Positions 10,224-20,406 of a stretch of DNA of 64,000 nucleotides are shown piece by piece. The position numbers and the translations under genes were made by a program. The notes beneath the pieces are model-generated. The model was not told where the DNA came from and did no database searches. It saw only the letters and a list, made by a program, of their open reading frames with translations. Every line of letters begins with the position of its first letter. Position 1 is the first letter of the stretch. Source of the DNA: Cyanobacteria bacterium FACHB-471 (GTDB lineage: Bacteria > Cyanobacteriota > Cyanobacteriia > Elainellales > Elainellaceae); NCBI GenBank assembly GCA_014695345.1, contig JACJOC010000020.1:1-64000 (forward strand), given 5' to 3'.

Positions 10224-10709
10224 TCATCTACGGGCATCTGCCAAAGCAAGCTGATCGATCAATCCTGGCAACTGTTGAGGGCTGAAAACACTGAGATAGC
10301 GGGGAGTGAGGGAGGGAGTCAAAAGCTCCAGCATCAAGCGGTTCTCAACCCAAAACTCAACCACATCAAATAATCCATCTCGATTGGCAAGAAATACGCG
10401 CCATCCTTCCTTCTCACCGATTCGCTCAATCTCTTCCAGGCTGGCAGGAACAGAAATTGCAGCATGAACAGAGGTGTAGTGACTCGGTTTCTGATTCAGT
10501 TGAAATCCGGCTTGCCCCTGATAGCTGTCTGGAATCAGTTCAGTTCCGAGTGGATAAAACTCAAACATCGTGCCAAACTCATCCCCTGCCAAAACAATGT
10601 AACTACCTGGGTTAGGAGGGAAAGGAACTACTCGCCCATGAAGAATTTCAGCGAGAACTTCGGCAACATACAGCGGATCGATAACTGCGACAGAAATATG
10701 GTGAAGCAT
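10224..10709 (-). CDS. VOC/glyoxalase-like family protein
   Basis: A 161-residue protein beginning MLHHISVAVIDP, the usual first strand of a vicinal-oxygen-chelate fold, with His at position 4 a possible metal ligand. A central HYTSVHAAISVP and a late NRLMLELLTP (Glu as last ligand) fit a second half-domain. The family includes glyoxalases, dioxygenases and resistance proteins, and this member has no assignable substrate. It is a single gene flanked by spacers. Confidence 0.6.
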   Translation of the reverse strand: MLHHISVAVIDPLYVAEVLAEILHGRVVPFPPNPGSYIVLAGDEFGTMFEFYPLGTELIPDSYQGQAGFQLNQKPSHYTSVHAAISVPASLEEIERIGEKEGWRVFLANRDGLFDVVEFWVENRLMLELLTPSLTPRYLSVFSPQQLPGLIDQLALADARR

Positions 10710-10833
10710 GATTGTCTCCTTGAGATACTGTTAGGTCGAACTTGTGACTAAGAAAGTGATAGATGTGGGTTGAGTTAAATGGAAGGACTACACGCGATCG
10801 CCATCAATTTGCTCATGGGCGATCGCTATCACA

Positions 10834-11052
10834 TCATTGTTGAGCAATGGTTTCAGACTGAAGTTGGGTTTGGGTTACACCATTTGCGTTAGTTTCAACA
10901 GCATTAGCTTGTTGAGAAACTGCCCAGCCAATGAGTCCAAAGAAAATTGTGCTGGTGGCGAGGGTAGTGAGTGTCCAGTTAAAGAGCGATCGCTCCAGAG
11001 AGGGCATTGAAGCTAAGGATGGTGCAGCACCGGAAAGTGTAAGTGTTTTCAT
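10834..11052 (-). CDS. Small single-pass membrane protein
   Basis: A 72-residue protein, MKTLTLSGAAPS..., with one hydrophobic stretch (TLATSTIFFGLIGWAVSQ) followed by a polar Thr/Gln/Asn-rich tail. The ATG at 11052 is preferred over an ATG 12 codons upstream because an AGAGGG ribosome site lies about nine bases before it. Small proteins of this shape are common in cyanobacteria and mostly uncharacterised. No partner gene is adjacent. The following 290 bases up to the RTX gene show no other convincing gene. Confidence 0.6.
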   Translation of the reverse strand: MKTLTLSGAAPSLASMPSLERSLFNWTLTTLATSTIFFGLIGWAVSQQANAVETNANGVTQTQLQSETIAQQ

Positions 11053-11344
11053 GAGGCAAACCCTCTTAGCGGTTGATACTTCCAACAATACCGAAGCAAT
11101 TTCACGAAATCACGGTTAGTTCCAGTCAAGTTGAATGCAGTTTTCGGCAATCCTCATGGCTTCAAACAACACCAGGTTGTACCAGAAACGACGATTGAAT
11201 TGACCGAAAACCTACATGAATTCCATCTTTTCTCCTTGCATGATGAAAACCATAACGCATCTAACACAGGGCAATGAATCACAGCATTTAGCCTTTGCAA
11301 CTTGTGTTTATAGCAATTTTCAATTCATCAATCAGGAGAGAATC

Positions 11345-12226
11345 ATGGCTCAAGTCGTCGGTAGCAACTTATCCGAGCGCGTATTTGGTACGAATGACAA
11401 CGATGACTTATTTGGGCTAGGAGGAAACGACAGACTGACAGGGTTTGCAGGGGATGACCTGATGGCAGGTGGTACCGGCTACGACACCGCAGACTACAGC
11501 CGTCTGGGACGTGCAGTCACCCTCTTACCTGGTGGACGGGTAAGCAAAGGTGGGTTAGGAGTCGATCAGATGAACAGCATTGAGCGAATTGTTGGCACAG
11601 CTGGGTTAAACAACTCGATTGATGGGGCAAGCGGCAGCGGCAGTGCATCCTTCAACGTAGACTTGGGAGCCAAAAGACTCACGGTGAATAATGTTCCATT
11701 TTTAGGAACATTAAACTTCTCGGTACATAACTTTGTGCATGTGCGTGGCACTCCCTCCGCCGACCGGATTACCGGCAGCGGCAAAGGAAATTTCCTGGAT
11801 GGTCAGGGCGGTAATGATACGCTCACAGGAAGTGCTGGCAGTGACACAATAGTAGGCGGCAGTGGCATCGACCTTCTTAATGGTGCTGACAATTTCTATA
11901 GAGGCTTCCTCGAAGTTGACAGCCTCACGGGTGGAAGCAACAACGATGGCTTTATCGTAGGCGATCGCTCTGGTTCATACTATCGATTCAACGGTTCCAG
12001 CGACTATGCCCTAATCAGAGATTTCACCCGTGGAGATCTGATTCAACTGGGTGCAGGTGAGACCTATCAAACCCGCCGAGACTCCTTTGGCTTTGACCTG
12101 TTTGTGTTTCGTGGCGGTGTGGCAGACTTAGTTGCTGATGTTCGTACGACTTCCTTTGTATCGCTACCCTCTGGGCCATTTCGCCTTGCCTCTGGTCAGG
12201 TACTTGGTGGTTTCTATGGCGCTTAG
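11345..12226 (+). CDS. RTX-like calcium-binding repeat protein
   Basis: A 293-residue acidic, Gly/Asp-rich protein. The N-terminal part has nonapeptide-like repeats (GTNDNDDLFGLGGNDRLTGFAGDDLMAGG) and a second block occurs at about 180-215 (GQGGNDTLTGSAGSDTIVGGSG), as in hemolysin-type calcium-binding proteins. There is no signal peptide, which fits type I secretion through a C-terminal signal; no exporter genes are nearby. The start is the ATG at 11345 behind CAGGAGAG, not the upstream ATG at 11216. A role outside the cell is likely; the partner is unknown. Confidence 0.85.
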   Translation: MAQVVGSNLSERVFGTNDNDDLFGLGGNDRLTGFAGDDLMAGGTGYDTADYSRLGRAVTLLPGGRVSKGGLGVDQMNSIERIVGTAGLNNSIDGASGSGSASFNVDLGAKRLTVNNVPFLGTLNFSVHNFVHVRGTPSADRITGSGKGNFLDGQGGNDTLTGSAGSDTIVGGSGIDLLNGADNFYRGFLEVDSLTGGSNNDGFIVGDRSGSYYRFNGSSDYALIRDFTRGDLIQLGAGETYQTRRDSFGFDLFVFRGGVADLVADVRTTSFVSLPSGPFRLASGQVLGGFYGA

Positions 12227-12311
12227 ATAACTTTAACACTAGTTAAACGAAGTGCCAGACTGGACCCAGTATTGGGATTAATCGCATCTAACCCTGATCG
12301 AGCAATCTCCT

Positions 12312-12350
12312 ACCTTCTCTGGAGAAGCCCAATGATTCTCCAGGAAGGTT
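12312..12350. terminator. Probable hairpin terminator after the RTX gene
   Basis: TGGAGAA and TTCTCCA form a 7-bp stem, extended by ACCTT/AAGGT, about 85 bases after the RTX stop. There is no T-run, so termination is plausible but unproven. Confidence 0.5.
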
Positions 12351-12356
12351 CAAAGG

Positions 12357-12461
12357 CTCTCTAGACAATCTCAGAGACTCTCTAAACAATTTAATGGAGT
12401 TCCTCAGACAATTTCAGAAGTTCTCTAGATAATCTAAAAGGCTCTCTAGACAATCTCAACC
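12357..12461. repeat. Tandem array of five 21-22-bp degenerate repeats
   Basis: Five consecutive copies of a unit close to CTCTCTAGACAATCTCAGAG, 20-22 bp each. The best-conserved core is TCTAGACAATCTCAG. Copies differ at several positions and there are no spacers, so this is not CRISPR. No reading frame with a ribosome site runs through it. Confidence 0.85.
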
Positions 12462-12495
12462 ATTCTTCAAAGACTGCAAATAGAACATTGAATGC

Positions 12496-12564
12496 TCAAA
12501 CTTCAGTCATGCAAACGGATACGATCTGTCCTTTGGGATCAGCGATCGCTTCTAAAAAGGTAAG
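12496..12564 (-). pseudogene. Remnant resembling the 3' end of miaB
   Basis: The minus strand reads LTFLEAIADPKGQIVSV..TEV and then a stop. This matches the C-terminus of the MiaB encoded at 14637 ([21 protein letters not shown]). The DNA is also alike, including the shared GCGATCGCTGA. The frame upstream is broken, so only about 22 codons of a TRAM-like tail survive. Confidence 0.6.
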
Positions 12565-12694
12565 AGCCCTGAGAAGTGATTTTCATTCCTCACATTCATA
12601 CCTATTCTTTATGGGAAGCCCTATGCAGAGATTGGTAAACGAACTGAACAATGCTTACAATACAAACAAAAGTCCAAGCTGTTGAGGCTTTACG

Positions 12695-13258
12695 GTGACT
12701 CAAATTATTCTTAACCTCAACCCCTTCATTCAGCTAAGTGATGAACAGTTCTACCAACTGTGTCAGAATCACCGCGACTCAAAATTTGAGCGAACAGTCC
12801 AGGGAGAATTAGTCATCGTGCCATTAGTAGGTGAGGAAGGAGAAAGTTGGAAGGCAGATTTGATTAGGGAACTGATGTACTGGAATCGACAGTCTCAACT
12901 TGTTAAGGGATTCAATTCTTTAACCTGCTTCAGACCACCAGAGGGGGGCAATCACTCTCTTGATGCAGCCTGGGACTCTTCAGAACAATGGAATCAACTC
13001 ACACCAAAACAACAAAAGAAACTTTCACTCCTCCATCCAGATTTCCTAATCGAACTGCCTTCTGAGAACAACGCCCTTGAGCCATCGCGACAAAAAATGC
13101 AGGAATACCTCAACAATGGACTACGGTTATGATGGCTAATTAATCTCCAAAAACGCCAGGTAGAGATTTACCGAGCAAATCAAATTAAGCAAGTACTTGA
13201 AGACCCAAAGCAGCTAAGCGGAGAAAATGTTTTCCCTGGCTTTGTATTGGATCTATCT
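12695..13258 (+). pseudogene. Uma2-family endonuclease interrupted by one stop codon
   Basis: Uma2 (DUF820) PD-(D/E)xK family. The GTG start has a GAGG site. Family signatures in order are FERTVQGELVIV, YWNRQSQ, HSLDAAW (active-site Asp), HPDFLIEL and MQEYLNNGLRL. A TGA at 13130-13132 follows at once, yet the same frame continues with WLINLQKRQVEIYR, LEDPKQLSGE and FPGFVLDL, the normal end of the family. The family usually has Gly at this position, so a GGA to TGA change is the simplest explanation. The short 145-residue product lacks the last strands. It may be inactive, or the stop may be read through. Confidence 0.85.
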
Positions 13259-13288
13259 ACACTATGGGGCAAATCATGGCACTTCAGT

Positions 13289-13693
13289 ATGGGCTTCCGA
13301 AATATACTGCAATTATTATTTGCTCCTACTGCCCTTGAAAAAGAATCACTTGAGTGGCGTAATAATATTCAAGCTGACACTGTTAAGAAGAATATAGAAG
13401 ACAAAAGGAAAGGTCTTTTCTCAACCCTTTCCTGGATTTTTATCCCTGCTGCACTTGGCGTTATTGCCGCTCAGTTACTAAATCACGTATACATTATTCC
13501 TAGCAATTTTGTGCCCTACATTAGAACTTTCTCTTTATCAATATTTGCTTTTGCAACATTAAGTCGTCTAGAAGAAGCAAGAACGTTCGATGGTAACAGT
13601 TTGCCTGAAAAGACAAATACGTTTCTATTTAAGCTTTTCTACGGTTTTAGGTTTTCCCTTACCATTGCTACGTTGTTCTTAGCTATAGATTAG
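13289..13693 (+). CDS. Hypothetical membrane protein, in frame behind Uma2
   Basis: A 134-residue protein from the ATG at 13289, with three hydrophobic segments (LSWIFIPAALGVIAAQLL, IRTFSLSIFAFATL and a C-terminal RFSLTIATLFLAI) after a charged N-terminal helix. It lies in the same frame as the Uma2 remnant, whose usual stop after FVLDL is absent, so the frame is open from 13133 to 13693. No ribosome site is evident at 13289. It may be an independent small membrane protein or part of a chimera formed when Uma2 inserted. I do not recognise the family. Confidence 0.5.
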   Translation: MGFRNILQLLFAPTALEKESLEWRNNIQADTVKKNIEDKRKGLFSTLSWIFIPAALGVIAAQLLNHVYIIPSNFVPYIRTFSLSIFAFATLSRLEEARTFDGNSLPEKTNTFLFKLFYGFRFSLTIATLFLAID

Positions 13694-13794
13694 TTAGCGT
13701 TACGCTCTTTCTGCTATGCATGAATCAACGTAGGGCGGTCTAATGCTGGGTTCCCTTCGAGACTTTGTAACAAGTACTTCTGGATAATCGCAGT

Positions 13795-13839
13795 CTTCAA
13801 TAATTTTGACAGGTGCGGTTTGCTCTTTAAAGTTGGTTG
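13795..13839 (-). pseudogene. Second fragment resembling the miaB 3' end
   Basis: The minus strand reads FKEQTAPVKIIED, close to [13 protein letters not shown] at the end of MiaB. 23 of 28 bases match over the CAAACC...GAAG core. It has the same orientation as miaB and is separated from it by the HNH gene and a small gene. Only the core survives. Confidence 0.5.
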
Positions 13840-13847
13840 ATGCAAAT

Positions 13848-14261
13848 TTACGGTGGTGGATGACGACCTAGCAGTTCCTCTTCTGTGCGAATCGCCAACA
13901 TAGCTGGTCGATTCAAATCAAGCGCTTGCAACGTTGCCCTACCCGTAGCTGTCAACCCGATAACTTGCACATCCCTCCAGACAAAGTGTTCCTTCCAGAC
14001 TTGTTTGCGAGGATTAAATATAGAGACAACTTCACCCGTCTCTGAATCTTCAAGAACTTGCCGCGCTCCCTTGCGAAGGGAGCAGGAGACGCAAGCAAGA
14101 GCCAAATTTTCAGCAATTGTTTCGCCACCAGCTACTACAGGAATGATGTGGTCGATATGGAAAGTAGCAACTTGTCCAATCTGCGATATCCCGCAATATT
14201 CACAGCGATTACCCGCTCTCTGAATCACTAATCGGCGGAGAGAGGCAGAAATTGTACCCAT
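13848..14261 (-). CDS. HNH endonuclease family protein
   Basis: A 137-residue protein. The zinc-binding and catalytic HNH fold is complete: CEYC (about 19-22), then FHIDHIIPVVAGG with the catalytic His pair, ENLALAC with the central Asn, and CVSC closing the zinc site. The remaining 70 residues are of unknown role. Stand-alone cyanobacterial HNH proteins of this type are numerous and their targets unknown. The ATG abuts the stop of the small gene upstream, so the two form one unit. Confidence 0.88.
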   Translation of the reverse strand: MGTISASLRRLVIQRAGNRCEYCGISQIGQVATFHIDHIIPVVAGGETIAENLALACVSCSLRKGARQVLEDSETGEVVSIFNPRKQVWKEHFVWRDVQVIGLTATGRATLQALDLNRPAMLAIRTEEELLGRHPPP

Positions 14262-14471
14262 TTAAGTCTGTTTCGTTACCCGTGTTGAGCGTAAACGCAA
14301 CAAGGATAGGAATTCTGCTAGATCAACAAGCCCTTCCGCTTCCTGTCGTTCTGCCTGAGACAAAGTGTGTCCCTCATCCTGACGATCCAGCAGGAACTGT
14401 AGACGTGCTTGAACTGCTTGAGGAAGTTGGAACCGAGCTAGTTCGATAGGAATCTCGACAATTTCCGGCAT
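14262..14471 (-). CDS. Small helical protein paired with the HNH nuclease
   Basis: A 69-residue, mostly helical, charged protein (MPEIVEIPIELARFQLP...). Its stop directly precedes the ATG of the HNH gene, so they are co-transcribed and probably coupled. Size and position would suit an accessory or antidote-like partner, but no motif supports a particular function. The segment QAERQEAEGLVDLAEFLSLLRL recurs with HNH genes in cyanobacteria as far as I recall; I cannot verify this here. Confidence 0.65.
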   Translation of the reverse strand: MPEIVEIPIELARFQLPQAVQARLQFLLDRQDEGHTLSQAERQEAEGLVDLAEFLSLLRLRSTRVTKQT

Positions 14472-14636
14472 AGAGCAGTTAGCCTAATAGAGACTGTGCT
14501 GTAGCCTCATTGTAAGTGACGGAATTGAAATGGTGTACGTATTGCGATCGCACATCACACCAGGTAAACAACTGGTTGTCCGTGAGAATTTTGAGGCTAC
14601 TTGCTGCTATCCAACTCGCCGTTAGACTACCGCAAG

Positions 14637-15977
14637 TTAGACTTGCTCACCCGTCAGACTAAACGCTCGAACTTCGGTGATTTTGACAGGCACGGTTTGC
14701 CCCTTGAGGTCAGCGATCGCTCCCTCAAAAAAGGTTAGTCTGTTACCGCGTGTACGCCCCATCACCTGATTCGGATCTTTGGGATTCTGGTCTTCAACTA
14801 GCACTTCTTCAATGCGTCCCTGGTAGCGGAGCGATCGCTCCGCCGCTTTGATAGACACTAAATGGTTAAGACGTTGGAGGCGATCGCGCTTCACCTCTTC
14901 GCTTAACTGATTTTCCCAGAGCGCAGCGGGTGTGCCAGGGCGGGGAGAATAGGCAGCGGTGTTGAGTTGGTCAAAGCCGATGTCCTCCACCAGCTTTAGC
15001 GTGTTTTCGAACTGGGCTTCGGTTTCTCCGGGGAATCCGGCGATCGCATCCGCACTAATCGAAGCATCGGGCATGTAGCGGCGAATCGTATCAATAATTC
15101 GACGGTACTTTTCCTGGGTGTAGCCGCGACTCATCGCCTTTAGCACCTCGTTGTCGCCCGACTGAAAGGGAATGTGAAAATGCTCACACACTTTGGGCAA
15201 TTCAGCACAGGCGCGAATCAGTCGCTCGGTAAAATAGCGGGGATGGCTGGTGGCAAAGCGAATTCGCTCGACTCCGGGCACGTCATGAACGAAGTAGAGC
15301 AAATCAGTCAGGGTGTGCTTATGGCGACCTTCTGCCGTTGCGCCTGGTAAGTCGCGCCCGTAGGCATCAATGTTTTGCCCTAACAGCGTCACCTCCCGGT
15401 AGCCCTGCCGCCCCAATTCCTCCATCTCTGCCCGAATTGCTTCGGGTGTGCGGGATTGCTCGACTCCGCGCACATTTGGCACAACGCAATAGGTGCAGCG
15501 CTCATTGCAGCCATAAATTACATTTACCCAAGCACTAACGTTGCTGTCTCGTCTCGGTTTGGTAATGTCTTCGACGATATGAATGGGTTCAGTCGCCACA
15601 ATCTGATTGCCATTAAACACCTGCTCCAGCAAATCGCGCAGTCGGTTTGCGTGCTGAGGACCCATCACCAGATCGAGTTCGGGCACCCGCCGCAGCAACG
15701 CCTCCCCTTCCTGCTGGGCAACGCAGCCTGCCACGATCAGCGTCAAGTTGGGCTGCTCATGCTTACGTCTTGCCTGCCGACCCAGGTAGGAATAAACCTT
15801 TTGCTCGGCATTGTCCCGAATCGTGCAGGTATTGTAGAGGATTACATCGGCATCGTCTGGAGCCTCTGACCACTCAAACCCCATTTCTTCTAAAACGCCT
15901 GCCATGCGTTCGGAGTCGGCTTTGTTCATCTGGCAGCCGAAGGTGGTGATGTGATAGCGATGCGAAGAATGGGTCAT
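14637..15977 (-). CDS. miaB: tRNA-2-methylthio-N6-dimethylallyladenosine synthase MiaB
   Basis: Radical-SAM methylthiotransferase of 446 residues that modifies i6A37 of tRNA. The N-terminal domain has its three cluster cysteines in [15 protein letters not shown] and AGCVAQ. The radical-SAM triad is in [14 protein letters not shown]-terminal TRAM domain ends with [14 protein letters not shown] place the start at the ATG at 15977 ([18 protein letters not shown]); an open stretch of 47 codons upstream is compositionally unlike the family. It is transcribed away from atpD, with about 270 bp between the starts. Confidence 0.97.
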   Translation of the reverse strand: MTHSSHRYHITTFGCQMNKADSERMAGVLEEMGFEWSEAPDDADVILYNTCTIRDNAEQKVYSYLGRQARRKHEQPNLTLIVAGCVAQQEGEALLRRVPELDLVMGPQHANRLRDLLEQVFNGNQIVATEPIHIVEDITKPRRDSNVSAWVNVIYGCNERCTYCVVPNVRGVEQSRTPEAIRAEMEELGRQGYREVTLLGQNIDAYGRDLPGATAEGRHKHTLTDLLYFVHDVPGVERIRFATSHPRYFTERLIRACAELPKVCEHFHIPFQSGDNEVLKAMSRGYTQEKYRRIIDTIRRYMPDASISADAIAGFPGETEAQFENTLKLVEDIGFDQLNTAAYSPRPGTPAALWENQLSEEVKRDRLQRLNHLVSIKAAERSLRYQGRIEEVLVEDQNPKDPNQVMGRTRGNRLTFFEGAIADLKGQTVPVKITEVRAFSLTGEQV

Positions 15978-16199
15978 AGTGAGCAGTCGTTTTTTGTCGT
16001 AGAAGAGATTTGGAAATTTGTATCGCTGGTAGGGACGAGCGGCTGTTCGCCCTTGGGAAGGAAGAAGCAAAATGCAGTAAGCCTGCACTTTATTATAGAT
16101 TTTGGGCGATCGCCCCATCCGTCAAATTTTTCAGCAGTTTGCTTTCGTTAAAGATTTACATTCAGTGATAATCTGAGAGATGGAAATTTTAATTCTTAA

Positions 16200-17705
<1,506 letters not shown>

Positions 17706-17714
17706 GATAAAGTC

Positions 17715-18128
17715 ATGGCACTAACTGTTCGTGTAATTGCCCCAGACAAGACCGTTTGGGATTCTGATGCTGAAGAGGTAATTCTTCCTAGCACGACTGG
17801 CCAACTGGGCATCTTGCCAGGACACGCACCGCTTTTGACTGCTTTAGATACAGGCGTGATGCGGGTTCGGGCAAACAAAGACTGGGTAGCGATCGCCCTC
17901 ATGGGTGGGTTTGCTGAAGTCGAAGCCAACGAAGTCACCATCCTGGTGAATGCAGCCGAACGTGGCGACACCATCGACCGGGAAGCTGCTCGCACTGCTT
18001 ACAGCGAAGCAGAAGCCCGCCTCAACAAAGTTGAAGCAGGCAACCGACAGCAGCAAATTCAAGCGACCCAAGCGCTAAAGCGTGCCCGTGCCCGCTTCCA
18101 GGCTTCTGGAGGAACGGGACAGGCTTAA
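17715..18128 (+). CDS. atpC: F-type ATP synthase subunit epsilon
   Basis: A 137-residue epsilon subunit. It has an N-terminal beta-sandwich ([29 protein letters not shown] with the conserved [16 protein letters not shown]) and a C-terminal helical hairpin rich in Ala/Glu/Arg. It regulates coupling and ATP hydrolysis in F1. The gene follows atpD by nine bases and is closed by a strong terminator. Confidence 0.98.
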   Translation: MALTVRVIAPDKTVWDSDAEEVILPSTTGQLGILPGHAPLLTALDTGVMRVRANKDWVAIALMGGFAEVEANEVTILVNAAERGDTIDREAARTAYSEAEARLNKVEAGNRQQQIQATQALKRARARFQASGGTGQA

Positions 18129-18150
18129 AGCTAGGTATAGAGCTATACGA

Positions 18151-18183
18151 AAAAGAGCCTCTCACAATGTGAGAGGCTCTTTT
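18151..18183 (+). terminator. Strong intrinsic terminator of atpDC
   Basis: AAAAGAGCCTCTCAC and GTGAGAGGCTCTTTT form a perfect 15-bp stem with a 3-base AAT loop. The T-rich stretch TTTTCTATTTTT follows. It starts 23 bases after the atpC stop. Confidence 0.97.
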
Positions 18184-18465
18184 CTATTTTTTCCGAGCGG
18201 AGACAAAACTCATTGCGTCTCTACCAGGAAAAACCTGAGCTACTCAGGCTTAAATTTTAATGGCATTAATTAGGGCATAAAGGGCATAAGTAGATATAAA
18301 TAAAGCGTGGGCAACTTCTAAGCAACGAAGGAGCAATGCTCTTCGAGTTGCGAGCTCAACCGAACTGTTTTTCTACCCGATATGAGTAAGGTCGGCATTA
18401 TGGTTCAGGTGGGCAGAGCATCTGAGGAAACAGCTAACTCAAAAACACTATCTACCAATTCAATT

Positions 18466-19668
18466 ATGCTGAAACACTATATATTCTTCACTCGAAACGT
18501 GATGCCACAGCCCGGTGCAGCTCATCTTGTTCACGCTGCAAACTCAGCTGACGGAATGGCAAATTTAGGGTATCCCAGCCTGTTAATTCATCTCAGTAAA
18601 GAGCCAAGCGCACTGAACCTAACGAATCTCCTGCGCCCCTTTCAACCACAAGCCCCTTCAGAAGAATTAATCAACCTCTACAATCTCCGTGGAAAACTTA
18701 AAGTTGCTGCTCTTCCTACCCCAAAACTGAAAGCAACCAGCAAACTACTCAAGAAAGCAACTCATCCCAGCACACTGATTGCAAAATACTATTTCCCCAT
18801 TCACATTCGCCCTGCGGCTCAAATTGTCCATTCACGAGATTGGAATTTTGTTGAATCAGCAATTAAATGTGGAGTTCCAGCAATTTATGAACATCATCAT
18901 CACGAAGAGAAACAGTTTGATCCTGAGATCGTCCAAAATCCGCTGCTGCAAGTTGCTGTAACTGTCGCAGATTCAGTTCGTGAGAGCATGATTCAGAATG
19001 GGCTGCCCGCCGACAAGATCGTTAAGCTTCACAGTGGCTTTAACAGTGTGTTTCTGAACAGGCAACCTGAACAAGCTGCAACCTGGCGTAAGCAATTGTT
19101 AACCAATGAGCAATATCTAGTCGTTTATGCGGGAGCACTACTGCCCTTCAAAGGCGTTGACCTATTGCTAGATGTGGCTCAACAGCTTACCCATGCCCAT
19201 TTTGCATTTGCAGGCGGAGATGAAACACAAGTAACCGCTTACAAGCAATTAGCAATTGAAAAACAGCTTAGAAACGTCACGTTTTTAGGGCACCTCTCAC
19301 ACACTAGCCTTCCTGGGTTGCTTCAGGCGGCCGATGTGCTCGCTCATCCTCATTGTTCTGGACCAGCCTCAACGTTTACGTCTCCTCTTAAGCTGTTTGA
19401 CTACCTAGCATCAGGAACGCCAATTGTTGCGACTGAAATTACTTCTTTGGTAGAGTTCAAGTCTTGTAATGCTATTGCGGGTTGGTGTGAGCCGGATAAC
19501 CCAGATTCGTTTGCTAGATGTATTCAGCAGGTTTTAGAAACTTACCCCAGAAAATCAGAGGGCTACAGCCATATGATTGACTATGTTCAGCAATTTTCTT
19601 GGGAAAATCGTGCTGCTAAACTGCTTAGCTATGTAAAAGATTCAATGCGTCCTGTGCTGCTGCAATAA
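18466..19668 (+). CDS. Group 1 (GT4-like) glycosyltransferase
   Basis: A GT-B-fold glycosyltransferase of about 400 residues. Visible features are an N-terminal half with PGAAHLVHAANSADGMANLGY, the VVYAGALLPFKGVDLLLD strand opening the donor-binding half, VTFLGHLSHTSLPGLLQAADVLAHP and the terminal SPLKLFDYLASGTPIVAT motif, which contacts the nucleotide sugar. I chose the ATG at 18466 (MLKHYIFFTRN) because the 28 codons before it look unlike the family; the ATG at 18382 is possible. It may share a surface-polysaccharide role with the genes at 21467 and 22414, but they are not one operon. Confidence 0.88.
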   Translation: MLKHYIFFTRNVMPQPGAAHLVHAANSADGMANLGYPSLLIHLSKEPSALNLTNLLRPFQPQAPSEELINLYNLRGKLKVAALPTPKLKATSKLLKKATHPSTLIAKYYFPIHIRPAAQIVHSRDWNFVESAIKCGVPAIYEHHHHEEKQFDPEIVQNPLLQVAVTVADSVRESMIQNGLPADKIVKLHSGFNSVFLNRQPEQAATWRKQLLTNEQYLVVYAGALLPFKGVDLLLDVAQQLTHAHFAFAGGDETQVTAYKQLAIEKQLRNVTFLGHLSHTSLPGLLQAADVLAHPHCSGPASTFTSPLKLFDYLASGTPIVATEITSLVEFKSCNAIAGWCEPDNPDSFARCIQQVLETYPRKSEGYSHMIDYVQQFSWENRAAKLLSYVKDSMRPVLLQ

Positions 19669-19727
19669 GGCTTATACCGTTTTTGCATATCTACACAGTT
19701 ATATAGGTATGAATATATTTTTGGGAC

Positions 19728-19847
19728 AAAGGGCTTAAGCTGAATGGCACTGACTTAAGAGCGATGGGCAGCGCCCACCTTACAGTTTTTCAAAGCTTCT
19801 GGCGATCGCTGAATCCTTATCTCAGTGCCATTCGGTTGAAACCCTTT
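19728..19847. mobile_element. 120-bp MITE-like element with 26-bp terminal inverted repeats
   Basis: The ends 19728-19753 and 19822-19847 are inverted repeats matching at 21 of 26 positions, sharing AAAGGG and GAATGGCACTGA. The 68-bp interior has a HIP1 site and no gene. No clear target-site duplication is visible. It is probably a non-autonomous insertion element. Confidence 0.65.
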
Positions 19848-19879
19848 ATCGCTGATGTTCAACTACGCTCTGAGTGCAA

Positions 19880-20179
19880 CTAAGCGCTACCTGTGAAAAC
19901 CACTTCGGGAAACTTCACTTGAGCCTCAGACATAGGGCGGCGCTTGCCTTCCTCTTGCCAGTAGTTGATCACCTCAGTCGCTTTGTTGAGCAGTTCAATC
20001 CGGTCTGCTTCAGCAATCCAGTGCTTTTTCTCCATTTCAGTCTTGAGCTGTTCCCAGGCATCATTCCGGGGCCAGAAGAAATAGGACGTAAGCGGACTGG
20101 TGCCCTTGCCGACCACCTGGTCAACCGCTAACGCCACATCGTTCTCAAGCCAGAGAACCTTCAAAATAAACTTTGACAA
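19880..20179 (-). CDS. Plastid-specific-type 30S ribosomal protein PSRP-3 (Ycf65 family)
   Basis: A 99-residue protein matching the PSRP-3/Ycf65 family. Recognisable segments are [36 protein letters not shown] and [18 protein letters not shown]. The family is a small-subunit ribosomal protein shared by cyanobacteria and chloroplasts. The open frame runs on upstream, but a GGAGG site seven bases before a TTG at 20179 gives the family's normal length, so I choose that unusual start. It is divergent from the HAD-hydrolase gene across about 230 bp. Confidence 0.92.
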   Translation of the reverse strand: MSKFILKVLWLENDVALAVDQVVGKGTSPLTSYFFWPRNDAWEQLKTEMEKKHWIAEADRIELLNKATEVINYWQEEGKRRPMSEAQVKFPEVVFTGSA

Positions 20180-20406
20180 ACGCCAACCTCCACAATTCCT
20201 AACAGTTTTCTGATAACTCCACAATCCACTATGGTAATGCATGGATTCACAGATAACCAAATTGGGGGAGGAGAAAAGAGAAAAGAGTAATAGTAGATGC
20301 TTGACAGTGCATAGTCTTATAAATATGTTCTGGTCTATAGCTCCATACCCTTTCTCCCCCTTCCTTTTCCCTTTTCCCCAACACAAAATTACAGGAGGCG
20401 CAGTCG

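Noticed and set aside
12357-12461. CRISPR array
   Set aside because: Units abut without spacers, differ at many positions and have no cas genes nearby.
12488-12685. 65-codon ORF on the plus strand
   Set aside because: It is antisense to the miaB-like remnant, has no ribosome site and shows no recognisable features.
14530-14625. 31-codon ORF between miaB and the HNH pair
   Set aside because: It has no Shine-Dalgarno and no recognisable motif; length is within chance expectation.
15978-16118. 47-codon extension of miaB
   Set aside because: It does not resemble the family, and the second Met gives the usual N-terminus next to the first cluster Cys.
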